Notes: generated by a model not told the origin, from the sequence alone. A stretch of 64,000 bases of DNA from Paenibacillus sp. FSL R10-2782 (GCF_038592985.1 NZ_CP151951.1:4393001-4457000), one strand, 5' to 3'. Numbered from the stretch's first letter, positions 1 to 11,764 are shown. A program made the numbers and translations.

Positions 1-1112
1 GCCAACAGAAGCTGTATCAATTTCGTTTTGAGCACTTTAGGTGCAGGATACCCTTGCGTCATTCGTCCAATGAAATGTTGCACCCTATCCAATAGCTGAT
101 CGGTCTCTTCATTGGAGATAGCGCTTTCAATAAATTTCAAATTGGTCATTTGTTCGTGTGTGCTCATTTCCAGTACCGACTGCTCATCATCTGATACGAC
201 AAGGTCCAAACATCTGATGTGAGGTGTATAAAAACGCATGGAGATGAGGCGAACGGCCTTTTCGTAAGATTGGCTTATTTGCATCTCATCAAAATCAAAA
301 GGTTGACCCCAAGCAGACCAGATCGAAATAGATTGCTGCTGCTCCATCTTTTCCAGTCTAATTTGAAGCGCTCTTTTGGCCTCCCTACCTTCAGTCCTGT
401 CCTTCCAATTTACTACTGCAATCACATGCTCTTTATGGGATTCAAGTGGAAACACGACAGATGATGCCCAAGGCCGCAATATTTCAGCAACCGTATTATG
501 GAGTAGGGAACCCCACTCATGTATATCCTCCGGGCGGGAGGCAGATGCTCCCAACGCAAGAACTTCTCCTAGCCCCTGCCATCCAAAGTGACTCTTTAAC
601 AGGCTTTTCTCGTGAGCCTGTAACTTGTCTGTCACCCATCTGCTAAACAAATGCTCCAAAAATGCAGGCATACTCTGCTCGATCTGGTTCAACGCCGTTC
701 GATTTTCACTGAGTGCCTCATGCTCCTGTACAATAACCTTTTCCATGTGTTGAATCACTTCAATGAGCTGCTGCGATTGGACGGGTTTCACCAAATAATC
801 ATTCGCCCCGTACCGCACCGCCTGCTGTGCATAGCTAAATTCCTGGTAGACTGTCACTAAAATAACTTTAGTTTCATGCTGGCCGGATGTTCTCAATTGT
901 TGAAGATATTCAAGTCCATTCATAATCGGCATTTGAATATCCGTAAAAACGATCTGGATCGGTTTGGACAACGAAATGGTCAGAGCATCTTTCCCGTTCT
1001 TGGCTTCCCATACCTGATATTCGGGACGTAAATCCCTGACCATGGCAGCCAACCCTCGACGCTGTCTGGTTTCATCATCTACAACAAGCACTCCCAGCGG
1101 GATCGAATTCAC
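1..1112 (-). CDS. Two-component response regulator, YesN/AraC type (5' part; runs off left edge)
   Basis: The minus strand reads open from here to the left edge, giving about 370 residues of an incomplete protein. The N-terminus is a receiver domain: acidic pair in LVVDDE, phospho-acceptor Asp in VFTDIQMP, and the conserved Lys in DYLVKP. After it comes a long poorly conserved middle region, as in YesN-type regulators, whose AraC DNA-binding domain would lie beyond the window. I chose the GTG at 1112 because AGGAGGGG sits just upstream of it; an ATG at 1136 would place that ribosome site inside the coding region. These regulators usually pair with a sensor kinase that controls sugar uptake genes. 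Which sugar cannot be told here. Confidence 0.85.
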   Translation of the reverse strand, partial: MNSIPLGVLVVDDETRQRRGLAAMVRDLRPEYQVWEAKNGKDALTISLSKPIQIVFTDIQMPIMNGLEYLQQLRTSGQHETKVILVTVYQEFSYAQQAVRYGANDYLVKPVQSQQLIEVIQHMEKVIVQEHEALSENRTALNQIEQSMPAFLEHLFSRWVTDKLQAHEKSLLKSHFGWQGLGEVLALGASASRPEDIHEWGSLLHNTVAEILRPWASSVVFPLESHKEHVIAVVNWKDRTEGREAKRALQIRLEKMEQQQSISIWSAWGQPFDFDEMQISQSYEKAVRLISMRFYTPHIRCLDLVVSDDEQSVLEMSTHEQMTNLKFIESAISNEETDQLLDRVQHFIGRMTQGYPAPKVLKTKLIQLLL

Positions 1113-1183
1113 TGACTCCCCTCCTGTCGTTTTCATACAAGCATGTTTTTTTACAGTATAACACTTACAGGTGGGGTCCAATC

Positions 1184-1873
1184 CTATTTTCTTTTTCGCT
1201 TCATACTGCGAATGATTGTTTTCGTTTCCTGATCCACCCGGTATGATTCCGTGATCTTTTGCAAAGCTTTGTTGAACGTAAAATCATCCAGTGTATTGTT
1301 TTTCAAGTAATTCATCGTCATCTCGGGCAGCTTGATATAACAGATAGATATCGCCCATGCGACCGCCATTTGTACATAATAATCCTCACGGTGGGTTTGA
1401 TCCATCCATTGCAGTACCCGGATGATATACTCTTCCTCAATATAAAAGTTCAGAAGCATAACCACGCCAAACCGAATTTCATATTCTTTGCTGGATAACA
1501 GATACGGCTGGATAAAGTCCCATACCCGTTCCTTATGATTTTTTGTACTTTTTAATCCGCCGCAGAAGCTGTCACACACCGACCAATTATCAATTTTAGG
1601 AATAAATCTGGCGACGCAGCCCAAAACTTCCTCTATATCCGCTTTCACATAGCCAATCACCATGCCTTGCAGCATGACTTCCTCGAAATGTTCACTTTCA
1701 GCGGTTTCAAGGTAGAGACGCCAATCGCCCTTGGCAATATCCTGAGCCAGCTTACGTAGCACCGGCAGACGTACGCCCAGGACATTATCAATATTCGGAA
1801 TCAATGCCGCCGTAAATTTTTGAAAATCTGAATCGACATATGATAGTATTTGTTCTCTGATTGTTGTTTTCAC
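1184..1873 (-). CDS. DNA alkylation repair protein, AlkD-like
   Basis: About 229 residues of the all-helical HEAT-like AlkD family, which excises bulky or positively charged alkylated bases such as 3- and 7-alkylpurines. The family pattern is visible in GVRLPVLRKLAQ near the N-terminus and in IDNWSVCDSFCGGLK, which holds the conserved W-D pair. The open frame extends upstream to 1969 into the preceding gene, but the GTG at 1873 has a GGGAG ribosome site and matches the usual family start. It is the last gene of the alkylation operon and lies 19 bp after the glycosylase. Family identity is firm; coordinate induction by Ada is inferred from position. Confidence 0.85.
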   Translation of the reverse strand: MKTTIREQILSYVDSDFQKFTAALIPNIDNVLGVRLPVLRKLAQDIAKGDWRLYLETAESEHFEEVMLQGMVIGYVKADIEEVLGCVARFIPKIDNWSVCDSFCGGLKSTKNHKERVWDFIQPYLLSSKEYEIRFGVVMLLNFYIEEEYIIRVLQWMDQTHREDYYVQMAVAWAISICYIKLPEMTMNYLKNNTLDDFTFNKALQKITESYRVDQETKTIIRSMKRKRK

Positions 1874-1892
1874 AATTCCCACTCCCTGATCC

Positions 1893-2510
1893 TTAACGAA
1901 ATGAAATACTCCATAAATAAATAGAGGCCACCGAACCATAAGGCGAATAGGCTCGGCGGTACTCCTCAAATTGTTCCCTGGTAAGTGTATCCAGATTGTA
2001 CAGCTTCATCATTCCCCGTCGAATAGCTATATCGCCCCAACTGACGACATCCGGACGTTCCATGGAATTAATCAGCATCATTTCAGCCGTCCACGGGCCG
2101 ATCCCATGCAGCGAGGACAGTTTTTGAATCACTTGGGTATCGGAGAGCTCATATAATTCCTGCAAATCCAACAAGCCCTGCTCTATCGTTAGGGCTACAT
2201 TCAGGATACAAGCCGCCTTCTTCATCGTTATGCCACAGCTTTGAATAGCTTCGACCGACTGGGCCGCTATATTTTCTGAATTCATGGCTCCCACTTTCTC
2301 CTGCATTCTTGCCCATATGCTTTGAACAGCTTTGGCAGAAATAAGCTGTCCCACAATCGCATGAACAAGCGCAGCGAACAGATCGGGAATAACCTCTCGT
2401 TCGACCTTGCCTAATTGCGTCATCGCTGTACCGAGTACGGTATCCACACTTTTCAGATAATTGATTTCCTTCTCTCCATAGTCAAAATTTTTCGTGATCA
2501 CGGTTTGCAC
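1893..2510 (-). CDS. DNA-3-methyladenine glycosylase II, AlkA/HhH-GPD type
   Basis: About 205 residues with the helix-hairpin-helix glycosylase signature: LSSLHGIGPWTAEMM is the hairpin and the downstream Asp in VSWGDIAIRRG is the expected catalytic acid. It removes 3-methyladenine and related lesions, leaving abasic sites. The GTG at 2510 has AGGGGGGAG six bases upstream, so the in-frame ATG at 2531 is less likely. It is short because it lacks the AlkA N-terminal domain, as is common for Firmicute versions. Fourth gene of the alkylation operon, between the radical SAM gene and alkD. Confidence 0.88.
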   Translation of the reverse strand: MQTVITKNFDYGEKEINYLKSVDTVLGTAMTQLGKVEREVIPDLFAALVHAIVGQLISAKAVQSIWARMQEKVGAMNSENIAAQSVEAIQSCGITMKKAACILNVALTIEQGLLDLQELYELSDTQVIQKLSSLHGIGPWTAEMMLINSMERPDVVSWGDIAIRRGMMKLYNLDTLTREQFEEYRRAYSPYGSVASIYLWSISFR

Positions 2511-2581
2511 ACTCAGCTCCCCCCTCTGCAACCCTTATACTGTTCCACCTACATTCCCTTTGAATGAGGTCTATCCCAAAA

Positions 2582-3400
2582 TCAGGGCTCAAATCCTTCA
2601 CGGCTCACATAAAGCTGTTCTTCAGGAAAAACATTGCGAAATTGTTCGTAGATCGCCTTGTAGGCTGCCGGATGATACCAATCCTCCAGCCCTAATGGCT
2701 CATACAGCGCACCCATATTTAAGCTTCGTGTACGCCTTCCTCCACTGCCGTCTCCCATAAAATAATCATCAATACAGATACGGTTGACCAGTGGCAAAAG
2801 CTTGTCCGCAAAATGATTGCTACTTGGAAGCATCGGAGCGATTGTGGCTTGCGCCGGTATTCCTGCCTCTTTTAACAGTTGCAGCGTCTTGAAACGGGCC
2901 TGAATGGGGGGCGCATCCGGCGTAAAATGTTTGCGTATATCTTCGCGGTCTGTTTCTACCGTCATGCTCACCCGTACGCGATCCTCTAATAGGAGCAACA
3001 GGTCGATATCCCTTCGTACAAGCGGACTGCGAGTCTGTACAAACAGGAAATCTGGCGAATCTTCCACCATCACCTCCAGCAGTGAACGAGTCACCTCTTC
3101 CTTGTACTCGACAGGCTGATAAGGATCTGTGCTGGACGACATAAAAATAGTGACTTTCCCCTTGGATTTGGCCCGCCGAAGCTCCTTGCGAAGAAGCTCT
3201 GCCGCTTGCTTTTTAATATCAACCCATGTTCCCCAAGCTTCCTTACGGAACGTGGAGACTGGCATTTGGCGAACATAGCAATACGAGCAGCCAAAGGTGC
3301 AGCCTGTATACGGGTTCAACGAGTGCGTATACCCTGACAGAAAGCCTGTCCCTTTATTCAGAAGGGTCTTGGGGGACTTGTATATATGATGTGCTTTCAT
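2582..3400 (-). CDS. SPL-family radical SAM protein in the alkylation operon
   Basis: About 272 residues of the SPL-like radical SAM family (spore photoproduct lyase related, Rv2578c type). The N-terminal third carries the 4Fe-4S motif in TGCTFGCSYCYVRQ (CxxxCxxC), preceded by NPYTGC typical of this subgroup. The start at 3400 has AGAGGTT upstream; an upstream in-frame ATG would lie inside ogt. It begins three bases after the ogt stop, so it is cotranscribed with the alkylation genes. True spore photoproduct lyase is longer and acts on UV lesions; the substrate of this relative is unknown. Its position suggests a role in DNA or nucleotide repair, which is inference. Confidence 0.8.
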   Translation of the reverse strand: MKAHHIYKSPKTLLNKGTGFLSGYTHSLNPYTGCTFGCSYCYVRQMPVSTFRKEAWGTWVDIKKQAAELLRKELRRAKSKGKVTIFMSSSTDPYQPVEYKEEVTRSLLEVMVEDSPDFLFVQTRSPLVRRDIDLLLLLEDRVRVSMTVETDREDIRKHFTPDAPPIQARFKTLQLLKEAGIPAQATIAPMLPSSNHFADKLLPLVNRICIDDYFMGDGSGGRRTRSLNMGALYEPLGLEDWYHPAAYKAIYEQFRNVFPEEQLYVSREGFEP

Positions 3401-3402
3401 GG

Positions 3403-3918
3403 TTAACCTCTTTCGAGTCGCAAAAGCTTTACTTTCATATCCAAACCACCACGATATCCGGTTAAAGCACCATTTTTGCCAATGACCCGATGGCATGGGA
3501 CGGTGACCAGAATTGGGTTAGCACCGATTGCAGCCCCCACCGCCCGAACAGATGCGGGCTTCTGAATAGCGTTGGCAATGTCTGAGTAGGATTGTGTCTC
3601 TCCATACGGAATGTCACACAGCGCGTTCCAGACCGCCATTTGAAACACAGTCCCCCGAAAGTCAAAAGGAACGGTAAAACTTGTGCGCTTCCCTAGAAAG
3701 TATTCAATAAGTTCTGTGGCATAGGGCTGTAAGACCTCATCATCTTCAACCAATGGACTGCCAGGAAATCGGCTCCCTGCCCATGAAGTTAATTCCTCTA
3801 AAGGTTTATCGGGTGAGCCTACGTAACATATTCCATCCGATGTAGCTGCAATATATAAATTCCATTCTTCATGAGTTAACAATGACCAATAGATTGTTTT
3901 AGGGGTTTGAGTTAACAT
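3403..3918 (-). CDS. ogt: Methylated-DNA--protein-cysteine methyltransferase
   Basis: About 171 residues. A suicide enzyme that takes the methyl group from O6-methylguanine onto its own cysteine. The active site is seen in VTVPCHRVIG, with the helix-turn-helix region around YSDIANAIQKP and SVRAVGAAIGANP before it. The ATG at 3918 is favoured because GGAGG lies eight bases upstream; an ATG at 3933 would overlap that site. The gene overlaps the end of adaA by 20 bp, which implies coupling. This is the AdaA/AdaB split arrangement known in Bacillus. Confidence 0.93.
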   Translation of the reverse strand: MLTQTPKTIYWSLLTHEEWNLYIAATSDGICYVGSPDKPLEELTSWAGSRFPGSPLVEDDEVLQPYATELIEYFLGKRTSFTVPFDFRGTVFQMAVWNALCDIPYGETQSYSDIANAIQKPASVRAVGAAIGANPILVTVPCHRVIGKNGALTGYRGGLDMKVKLLRLERG

Positions 3919-4504
3919 GATGTATACCTCCATTTTGTAATTTTGCTGATTTAAGCTGACGATATTGCAAAGGCGTATAGCCTGTATTCTTTTTAAATAA
4001 CGTAGAAAAATAAGGGGTATTGGACAGACCTACGCTCTCCCCCACTTCCGCAACGGATTTATCCGAGTTCATTAGCTGTTGCTTGGCTTGTTCCAATCTG
4101 GTTTGCTGTATATATTCCATAGGGGTTATACCCATGACCCGCTTGAAGGTACGATGCAGATGGTACGGGCTCCCATGGCTCATCTCTGCAAGCAAATGCA
4201 GCGTTAAATTTTCCTTGTAGTTAGCATCCACATACTCTGTAACCAGCGCGATCCATTCATGATCAGGCAAGCGCTGCCCCGTCGGCTTACACCTTTTGCA
4301 TGGTCGAAAATGCTCCGCTAAAGCCTGTTCTGCTGTTTTGAATAAGCGGATGTTTTCTCTTTTGGGAGGACGGGATTTGCAGGAGGGGCGACAAAATATT
4401 CCTGTTGTCCTCACAGCATAAAAAAATTCACCATCATAAGACTTGTCGTTCTCCACAATAGCTTTCCACTTCTCGCTAGTTATGGGCAACTCGGATTTCT
4501 TCAT
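3899..4504 (-). CDS. adaA: Ada regulatory protein: methylphosphotriester sensor and AraC activator
   Basis: 201 residues. The N-terminal zinc domain has four cysteines, in GIFCRPSCKSRPP and FRPCKRCKP; in this family the first takes a methyl from DNA methylphosphotriesters. The C-terminal half is an AraC helix-turn-helix (LLAEMSHGSPYHLHRTFKRV, then VGESVGLSNTPYFSTLFKK). Methylated AdaA activates its own operon, so it should control the four genes downstream. Good ribosome site AGAGGTG. First gene of the operon. Confidence 0.93.
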   Translation of the reverse strand: MKKSELPITSEKWKAIVENDKSYDGEFFYAVRTTGIFCRPSCKSRPPKRENIRLFKTAEQALAEHFRPCKRCKPTGQRLPDHEWIALVTEYVDANYKENLTLHLLAEMSHGSPYHLHRTFKRVMGITPMEYIQQTRLEQAKQQLMNSDKSVAEVGESVGLSNTPYFSTLFKKNTGYTPLQYRQLKSAKLQNGGIHHVNSNP

Positions 4505-4548
4505 TTAAGTTCACCTCTCATTTACAATGTGGCCTCCCACATATCTAA

Positions 4549-4554
4549 ATTATA
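4549..4554 (-). promoter_or_regulatory. Predicted -10 box of the ada operon
   Basis: On the minus strand TATAAT lies about 45 bp upstream of the adaA start. No good -35 box is seen at the proper spacing, as expected for an activator-dependent promoter. The Ada site is probably just upstream but I could not define it. Confidence 0.45.
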
Positions 4555-4606
4555 AACCAAACAGTGAACGTATGTACCCCTCTTGGAATGTAAAGGCAAG
4601 ATAACG

Positions 4607-4634
4607 AAAAAAAGATGACTCCATCGGAGCCACC
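4607..4634 (-). terminator. Rho-independent terminator after bglP
   Basis: On the minus strand a 9-bp stem (GGTGGCTCC pairing with GGAGTCATC, with two G-U pairs) and a 3-base loop are followed by seven T. It lies 140 bp beyond the bglP stop and also separates it from the ada operon. Confidence 0.75.
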
Positions 4635-4776
4635 TATCCATAAAAACCAGCTATCTGATCATACGAAAAGCCGCCTCCTCGGTTATAGGTTTGTATCCTA
4701 CTAATCCCGAAAAGCGCGGCTTGTTCAACTCACTAAATCACTTATTCTGGTTATTCAACAGACGTATTCAGATAAT

Positions 4777-6675
<1,899 letters not shown>

Positions 6676-6703
6676 CTAATGGGCATTTTACGTATTTAGG
6701 CGC

Positions 6704-6770
6704 ACAAAAAACCTAAGCCTTGAAAAATGGTGGGCGCTTTTTGTCCCGCAATTTTTCATGACTTAGGTTT
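6704..6770 (-). terminator. Leader terminator of bglP, controlled by antitermination
   Basis: On the minus strand AACCTAAG(T) pairs with (G)CTTAGGTT across a longer imperfect stem with an A/T-rich inner part, followed by a T run. Its 5' arm overlaps the antiterminator site at 6765-6794, so RNA can form only one of the two structures. Confidence 0.85.
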
Positions 6771-6794
6771 TGCCTGCATAACCAGTAACAATCC
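6765..6794 (-). promoter_or_regulatory. Ribonucleic antiterminator (RAT) for bglP
   Basis: The minus-strand RNA reads GGATTGTTACTGG then ATGCAGGCAAAACCT, the known pattern bound by LicT/SacY-family antiterminators. It lies about 110 bp upstream of the bglP start and overlaps the terminator stem. Confidence 0.9.
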
Positions 6795-6826
6795 CAGTTA
6801 AAACTTATTAAATTCCTGTTGTTCTC

Positions 6827-6856
6827 ATAATATAATTAATCAACCATATCTGTCAA
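6827..6856 (-). promoter_or_regulatory. Sigma-A promoter of bglP
   Basis: Minus strand: TTGACA (6851-6856), 18-base spacer, TATTAT (6827-6832). It lies just upstream of the antiterminator site, giving a leader that begins near 6820. Confidence 0.75.
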
Positions 6857-6907
6857 TAAAAATATTTAGTCATATATTCTCTATCCTGTTTCCTGGAAAC
6901 GTCCAGC

Positions 6908-7738
6908 TTATCTGTTAACCACCCGCTCAATATGCACAGTCAGATACAGCTTTTCTTCGTTCGTCAATTCGTGGTTGTATTCTTTTTCCACAAAAGCTCC
7001 GATTTTCTCCGTGCAAGCAGCCGCGTCTCTGTGCTTTTCCTTGATCATGTCATACAAATGATCGTAGTTGTTTTCGTAGTGATTCCCCTTAAACACACGC
7101 TGGGCAAAAAATTTCAGATGAGTAATAAAGCGGAAATAACTCAGAGAGTCCTCGTCAAAATCGACCTTAAAATGATATTTCGCTATATTAATAATTTGCT
7201 GCATAAATTTTGTAATACTCATTGTGGTGATAACTTCCTCGTTCATTTCGGCATTCACGATGTGAATCGCGATAAAAGCCGCTTCGTCCACAGGCAGTTC
7301 AATATCGAGTTTTTGTTTAATTTGTTCCAGCGTTTTCAGACCGATCGCAAATTCTTCTTTGTACAACTGCTTGACTTCCCACAATAGCGCGTTTTTGATC
7401 TCCAATCCTTCCTGGTATCTTTCAACGGCGAAATTGATGTGGTCAGTCAAGGAAACATAAATATTTTCGTTCAGCTTTTTGTTTAAATTGTGCTTGGCAT
7501 CATTAATGATCTCTTCCACAATCACAATCAGATCTAGCGGAACCTCACGCAACAGCATTTTGAAGTTGTCGGAAGTCTGCTTGTTTTTCAGGGCAAATAC
7601 TTTCTGAATTCTGGTTTCGTCTACTTTATCTCCGGGCTTCTTCTTAAAAGCAACCCCGCGGCCCATCACGACGAGTTCTGTACCGTCCGTCTGGTAGACG
7701 CTGATTACATTGTTGTTGATGACCTTTGCTATTTTCAT
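6908..7738 (-). CDS. licT: BglG/LicT-family transcription antiterminator
   Basis: 276 residues. Residues 1-55 form the co-antiterminator RNA-binding domain (KVINNNVISV, then GRGVAFKKKPGD). Two PTS regulation domains follow, about 70-170 and 175-276, with conserved histidines, for example in SLTDHINFA and AAFIAIHIVN. When substrate is present the PTS phosphorylation state lets LicT bind RAT RNA and stop leader termination. Ribosome site GGGGGG before the ATG. It lies between bglH and bglP and has its own RAT and terminator, so it is probably autoregulated. Confidence 0.93.
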   Translation of the reverse strand: MKIAKVINNNVISVYQTDGTELVVMGRGVAFKKKPGDKVDETRIQKVFALKNKQTSDNFKMLLREVPLDLIVIVEEIINDAKHNLNKKLNENIYVSLTDHINFAVERYQEGLEIKNALLWEVKQLYKEEFAIGLKTLEQIKQKLDIELPVDEAAFIAIHIVNAEMNEEVITTMSITKFMQQIINIAKYHFKVDFDEDSLSYFRFITHLKFFAQRVFKGNHYENNYDHLYDMIKEKHRDAAACTEKIGAFVEKEYNHELTNEEKLYLTVHIERVVNR

Positions 7739-7795
7739 CTAAATCCCCCCATATGCCAGCAAGAGCCACTCCTGTTCCATCCTGTTTATGGCAAA

Positions 7796-7859
7796 CAAAA
7801 AAACCGAAGCTCAACAAATAAACAAGACTGTAAAATCCGCTTATTGGTGGCTTAGGTTT
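7796..7859 (-). terminator. Leader terminator of licT
   Basis: On the minus strand AACCTAAGC pairs imperfectly with GCTTCGGTT, followed by seven T. The 5' arm overlaps the RAT at 7854-7883, as in bglP. Confidence 0.7.
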
Positions 7860-7883
7860 TGCCTGCCTATGCAGTAACAATCC
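7854..7883 (-). promoter_or_regulatory. Ribonucleic antiterminator (RAT) for licT
   Basis: The minus-strand RNA reads GGATTGTTACTG, a short loop, then GGCAGGCAAAACCTAA. It is almost identical to the bglP site, implying LicT controls its own synthesis. Confidence 0.9.
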
Positions 7884-7905
7884 TAAAAATGATGGAATTG
7901 CGTCA

Positions 7906-7943
7906 AGTATAGCCCGAAGACGAGAGATTGTCAACGCTTTCAA
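7906..7943 (-). promoter_or_regulatory. licT promoter with overlapping CcpA (cre) site
   Basis: Minus strand: TTGACA (7929-7934), 17-base spacer, TATACT (7906-7911), a near-ideal sigma-A promoter. TTGAAAGCGTTGACA (7929-7943) overlaps the -35 box and fits the cre consensus, so glucose would repress the promoter directly. Confidence 0.8.
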
Positions 7944-8008
7944 TCAAGAAACATAGACCGGAAATCCCCTTTACAATCGGGATGTCCGATCTATTTCTTA
8001 TGAGATTC

Positions 8009-9579
<1,571 letters not shown>

Positions 9580-9606
9580 ATGAAAAGGTTATACGTATTT
9601 GATGAA

Positions 9607-9635
9607 ACTCTAACAAAGATTTGGGAACCTGTCAA
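9607..9635 (-). promoter_or_regulatory. Sigma-A promoter of bglH
   Basis: Minus strand: TTGACA (9630-9635), 17-base spacer, TAGAGT (9607-9612), about 20 bp ahead of the antiterminator. The stretch 9636-9884 holds nothing else I can support. Confidence 0.65.
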
Positions 9636-9884
9636 ATTTATTACGTTGCCTTCGGTGCATTATCTTCGTATCACAAACCCAAAATGCGAAGGAACCATGG
9701 GATTGAACTGGATTAAAGGACGGTACATCTCTGATGCGGGTCAGCAATTCAGGAAATTTATCTTCCGTTGTTTTGCAGAACAGAGATAAACCTCCTGTGG
9801 GTCACTGCCCCACTTATTGCTCCAAATGATAAAATTAGTCTCTTTCGTATGGAAAGAACGCCATACTAAGATTTATACTAATGC

Positions 9885-9912
9885 GACAGCCTATCCAATT
9901 GGACAGGCTGTC
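9885..9912 (-). terminator. Hairpin downstream of the GH5 glucanase
   Basis: GACAGCCTATCC, AATT loop, GGACAGGCTGTC: an inverted repeat with one mismatch, 22 bp beyond the glucanase stop. There is no clear T run on either strand, so it may be a weak terminator or an mRNA-stabilising hairpin. Confidence 0.5.
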
Positions 9913-9934
9913 AATAGCTGAGGTTATTTTAATA

Positions 9935-11305
9935 TCATTCCGATAGTGCATTAGTAGGTGCCTCAGTTGGGGCATCAGTCGTTTCATCAGTGGGTATATC
10001 AGTCGTTTCATCAATGGATGTATCAGTTGGGGCATCAGCCGTTGCTGATTCACTGTTCTGTAGCGTAGCTCTCGGATAAGCCTGTGCACGCTCATAATAC
10101 CAATCGAACAAGAAGCGGGCCATTGCCTGACGGCTAGCATTGCCATCCCATTTTAACCCAGCAGTTGGGTCCGCGAACGAGCTCCTTGTTCCAGGCTCCA
10201 GCAGAAAGCCATTCATGTGTGCGGTCATGCTGACATTTCCGGCTGCTGTAAAAATGGACTTAGTGTTTTTCCCAAATCCGTCATTGGAGCCGTTAAACAA
10301 ATTCCAGTACTCTGAATCACCGGGCTGTGTTTTAAACCAGGTGAATTCTGTCATATTTATCGGATAGGCTTGAGCTGCCGCCTTAATGTTGGAATTCCAT
10401 TGTGATTGCAGAATGTCTTTGTTGTCATAAGCTCCGTAGCCTGGATACCAGTGAACAGCATAGCCGTAATTGTTCAAGGGATCTGTCAGCGGATGTTTTG
10501 CCGTCAGGCTGTAAAATTGGTTGTATCCAAGCCCTGCAGCCCAGATGACATTATCCGCACCTTTGCTTCGAATCGTGGAAATGATAGAGTTTTGAAATCT
10601 TCTCAGGTCATTCCAATGGTCAAGAAAATCATTCTCGCCGGCATAGCCTCCCCAATGTCCGTTCGCATACGACTTAATTGGTTCATTGATCAGTTCGAAC
10701 ATGACGTTATCCGCGCTTTTGATAGCCGACTGTGAGGCAAGATAACCCCAGATTTGATTGAATTTGTCCAAATTGGATTGTGTTGTAGCCTCGTCGTTAG
10801 CCAGAGTAAAATCAAGACCAATGGTAACATAAATGCCCTTTGTTTTTGCATAATTGATATACGGAATAATAACATTTTGCGTAGCTGCCTGTAAACCGGC
10901 GAAGTTGTATGACCCTGCGGCCACATCTCCCATATCTTCACGGTCAATAAACAATCGAATCTGATTCATATTCCAGCCGTGGCTGCTTCCATACTTCGGT
11001 CTGGTGTCTGTAAAGGTGTCGGTGATATCCTTCAAATACGCCAAAGTCGCCGCATGACGATTGTTACCATTCAATTTAAGATAATAATTACTGTTTTGAT
11101 AAGTCCAGTATGCACCCGACGGCTGATGCCAACCGCTCAAAACAACAGGTTGTCCGCTGTTATTCACCAATTGATTGCCCTTGACATGGAGTTTGCCCAT
11201 AGGCATACCTGTCCATGCATCAATACGTTGTTGAAAAACCGGTGTTACTGGCAATAAGAAAGCAAGAATTAGAACGATTTTACATACCATCCCTAGCTTT
11301 TTCAA
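9935..11305 (-). CDS. Secreted GH5 glycoside hydrolase (endo-beta-glucanase family)
   Basis: About 456 residues. The signal peptide is KK followed by a hydrophobic run ending near PVFQQ. The GH5 catalytic domain follows: acid/base Glu in FELINEP and nucleophile Glu in NMTEFTW, with HWYPGYG between. The last 35 residues are a Thr/Asp/Pro-rich tail built from repeats such as DETTD.PT, probably disordered. I chose the TTG at 11305 because GGGAGG lies seven bases upstream; the ATG at 11320 overlaps that site. It should release oligosaccharides outside the cell, feeding bglP/bglH. GH5 is clear; the exact glucan is not. Confidence 0.88.
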   Translation of the reverse strand: MKKLGMVCKIVLILAFLLPVTPVFQQRIDAWTGMPMGKLHVKGNQLVNNSGQPVVLSGWHQPSGAYWTYQNSNYYLKLNGNNRHAATLAYLKDITDTFTDTRPKYGSSHGWNMNQIRLFIDREDMGDVAAGSYNFAGLQAATQNVIIPYINYAKTKGIYVTIGLDFTLANDEATTQSNLDKFNQIWGYLASQSAIKSADNVMFELINEPIKSYANGHWGGYAGENDFLDHWNDLRRFQNSIISTIRSKGADNVIWAAGLGYNQFYSLTAKHPLTDPLNNYGYAVHWYPGYGAYDNKDILQSQWNSNIKAAAQAYPINMTEFTWFKTQPGDSEYWNLFNGSNDGFGKNTKSIFTAAGNVSMTAHMNGFLLEPGTRSSFADPTAGLKWDGNASRQAMARFLFDWYYERAQAYPRATLQNSESATADAPTDTSIDETTDIPTDETTDAPTEAPTNALSE

Positions 11306-11496
11306 AAGAAAGCCTCCCATTCACGGATCTACTTGACCATTATTCTCCATAAAATCGCAGTCTATTTACCCATTTCGAGTAGCGAAGAGGCTAAAAATAT
11401 GTAGGGCCCCGCTTCCTGAGTTCCTCCCATATAAAAAACATCATTACCCTCCTTTGGATTGTGATTCCAAACTAATTGTTTATTCCCATCTCTAAT

Positions 11497-11511
11497 TGTA
11501 GCGCTTACAAT
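11497..11511. promoter_or_regulatory. CcpA-binding cre site upstream of the glucanase
   Basis: TTGTAGCGCTTACAA; on the minus strand TTGTAAGCGCTACAA, a full match to the cre pattern. It lies 190 bp upstream of the glucanase start, so carbon catabolite repression is likely. Confidence 0.75.
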
Positions 11512-11584
11512 TTTGGGACACAACTTGATAAATTTTAGATTTTAAACCTAAAAAACCATATATTGAAATTCAATTTCCAAATCA

Positions 11585-11610
11585 ATTAGGAATGAATATT
11601 CATTCCTAAT
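11585..11610. promoter_or_regulatory. Perfect 26-bp palindrome, operator-like
   Basis: ATTAGGAATGAAT followed by its exact reverse complement. The core AATGAATATTCATT looks like a TetR-family operator. No regulator gene is next to it: the glucanase is on one side and IS debris on the other. Otherwise 11321-11764 shows only the cre site. Confidence 0.5.
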
Positions 11611-11764
11611 GTTGGAACGCAATTCATGTCAATGTTTTCAATACTTTTATATAAAAAAGATTGAGAACGCCCCCATCTATATAACATCTACACCGGAAAT
11701 GTCACGTTCTTATACGTTTTCCTCTCAATCCTTGTCCGCTTTAATAGTAAAGCCAGACTGATAA

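Noticed and set aside
1971..2760. Plus-strand open frames opposite the alkylation genes
   Set aside because: Shadows of the well-supported minus-strand genes, with no start signals.
9580..9789. 69-codon plus-strand open frame between bglH and the glucanase
   Set aside because: It covers the bglH promoter on the other strand, has no ribosome site and no recognisable product.
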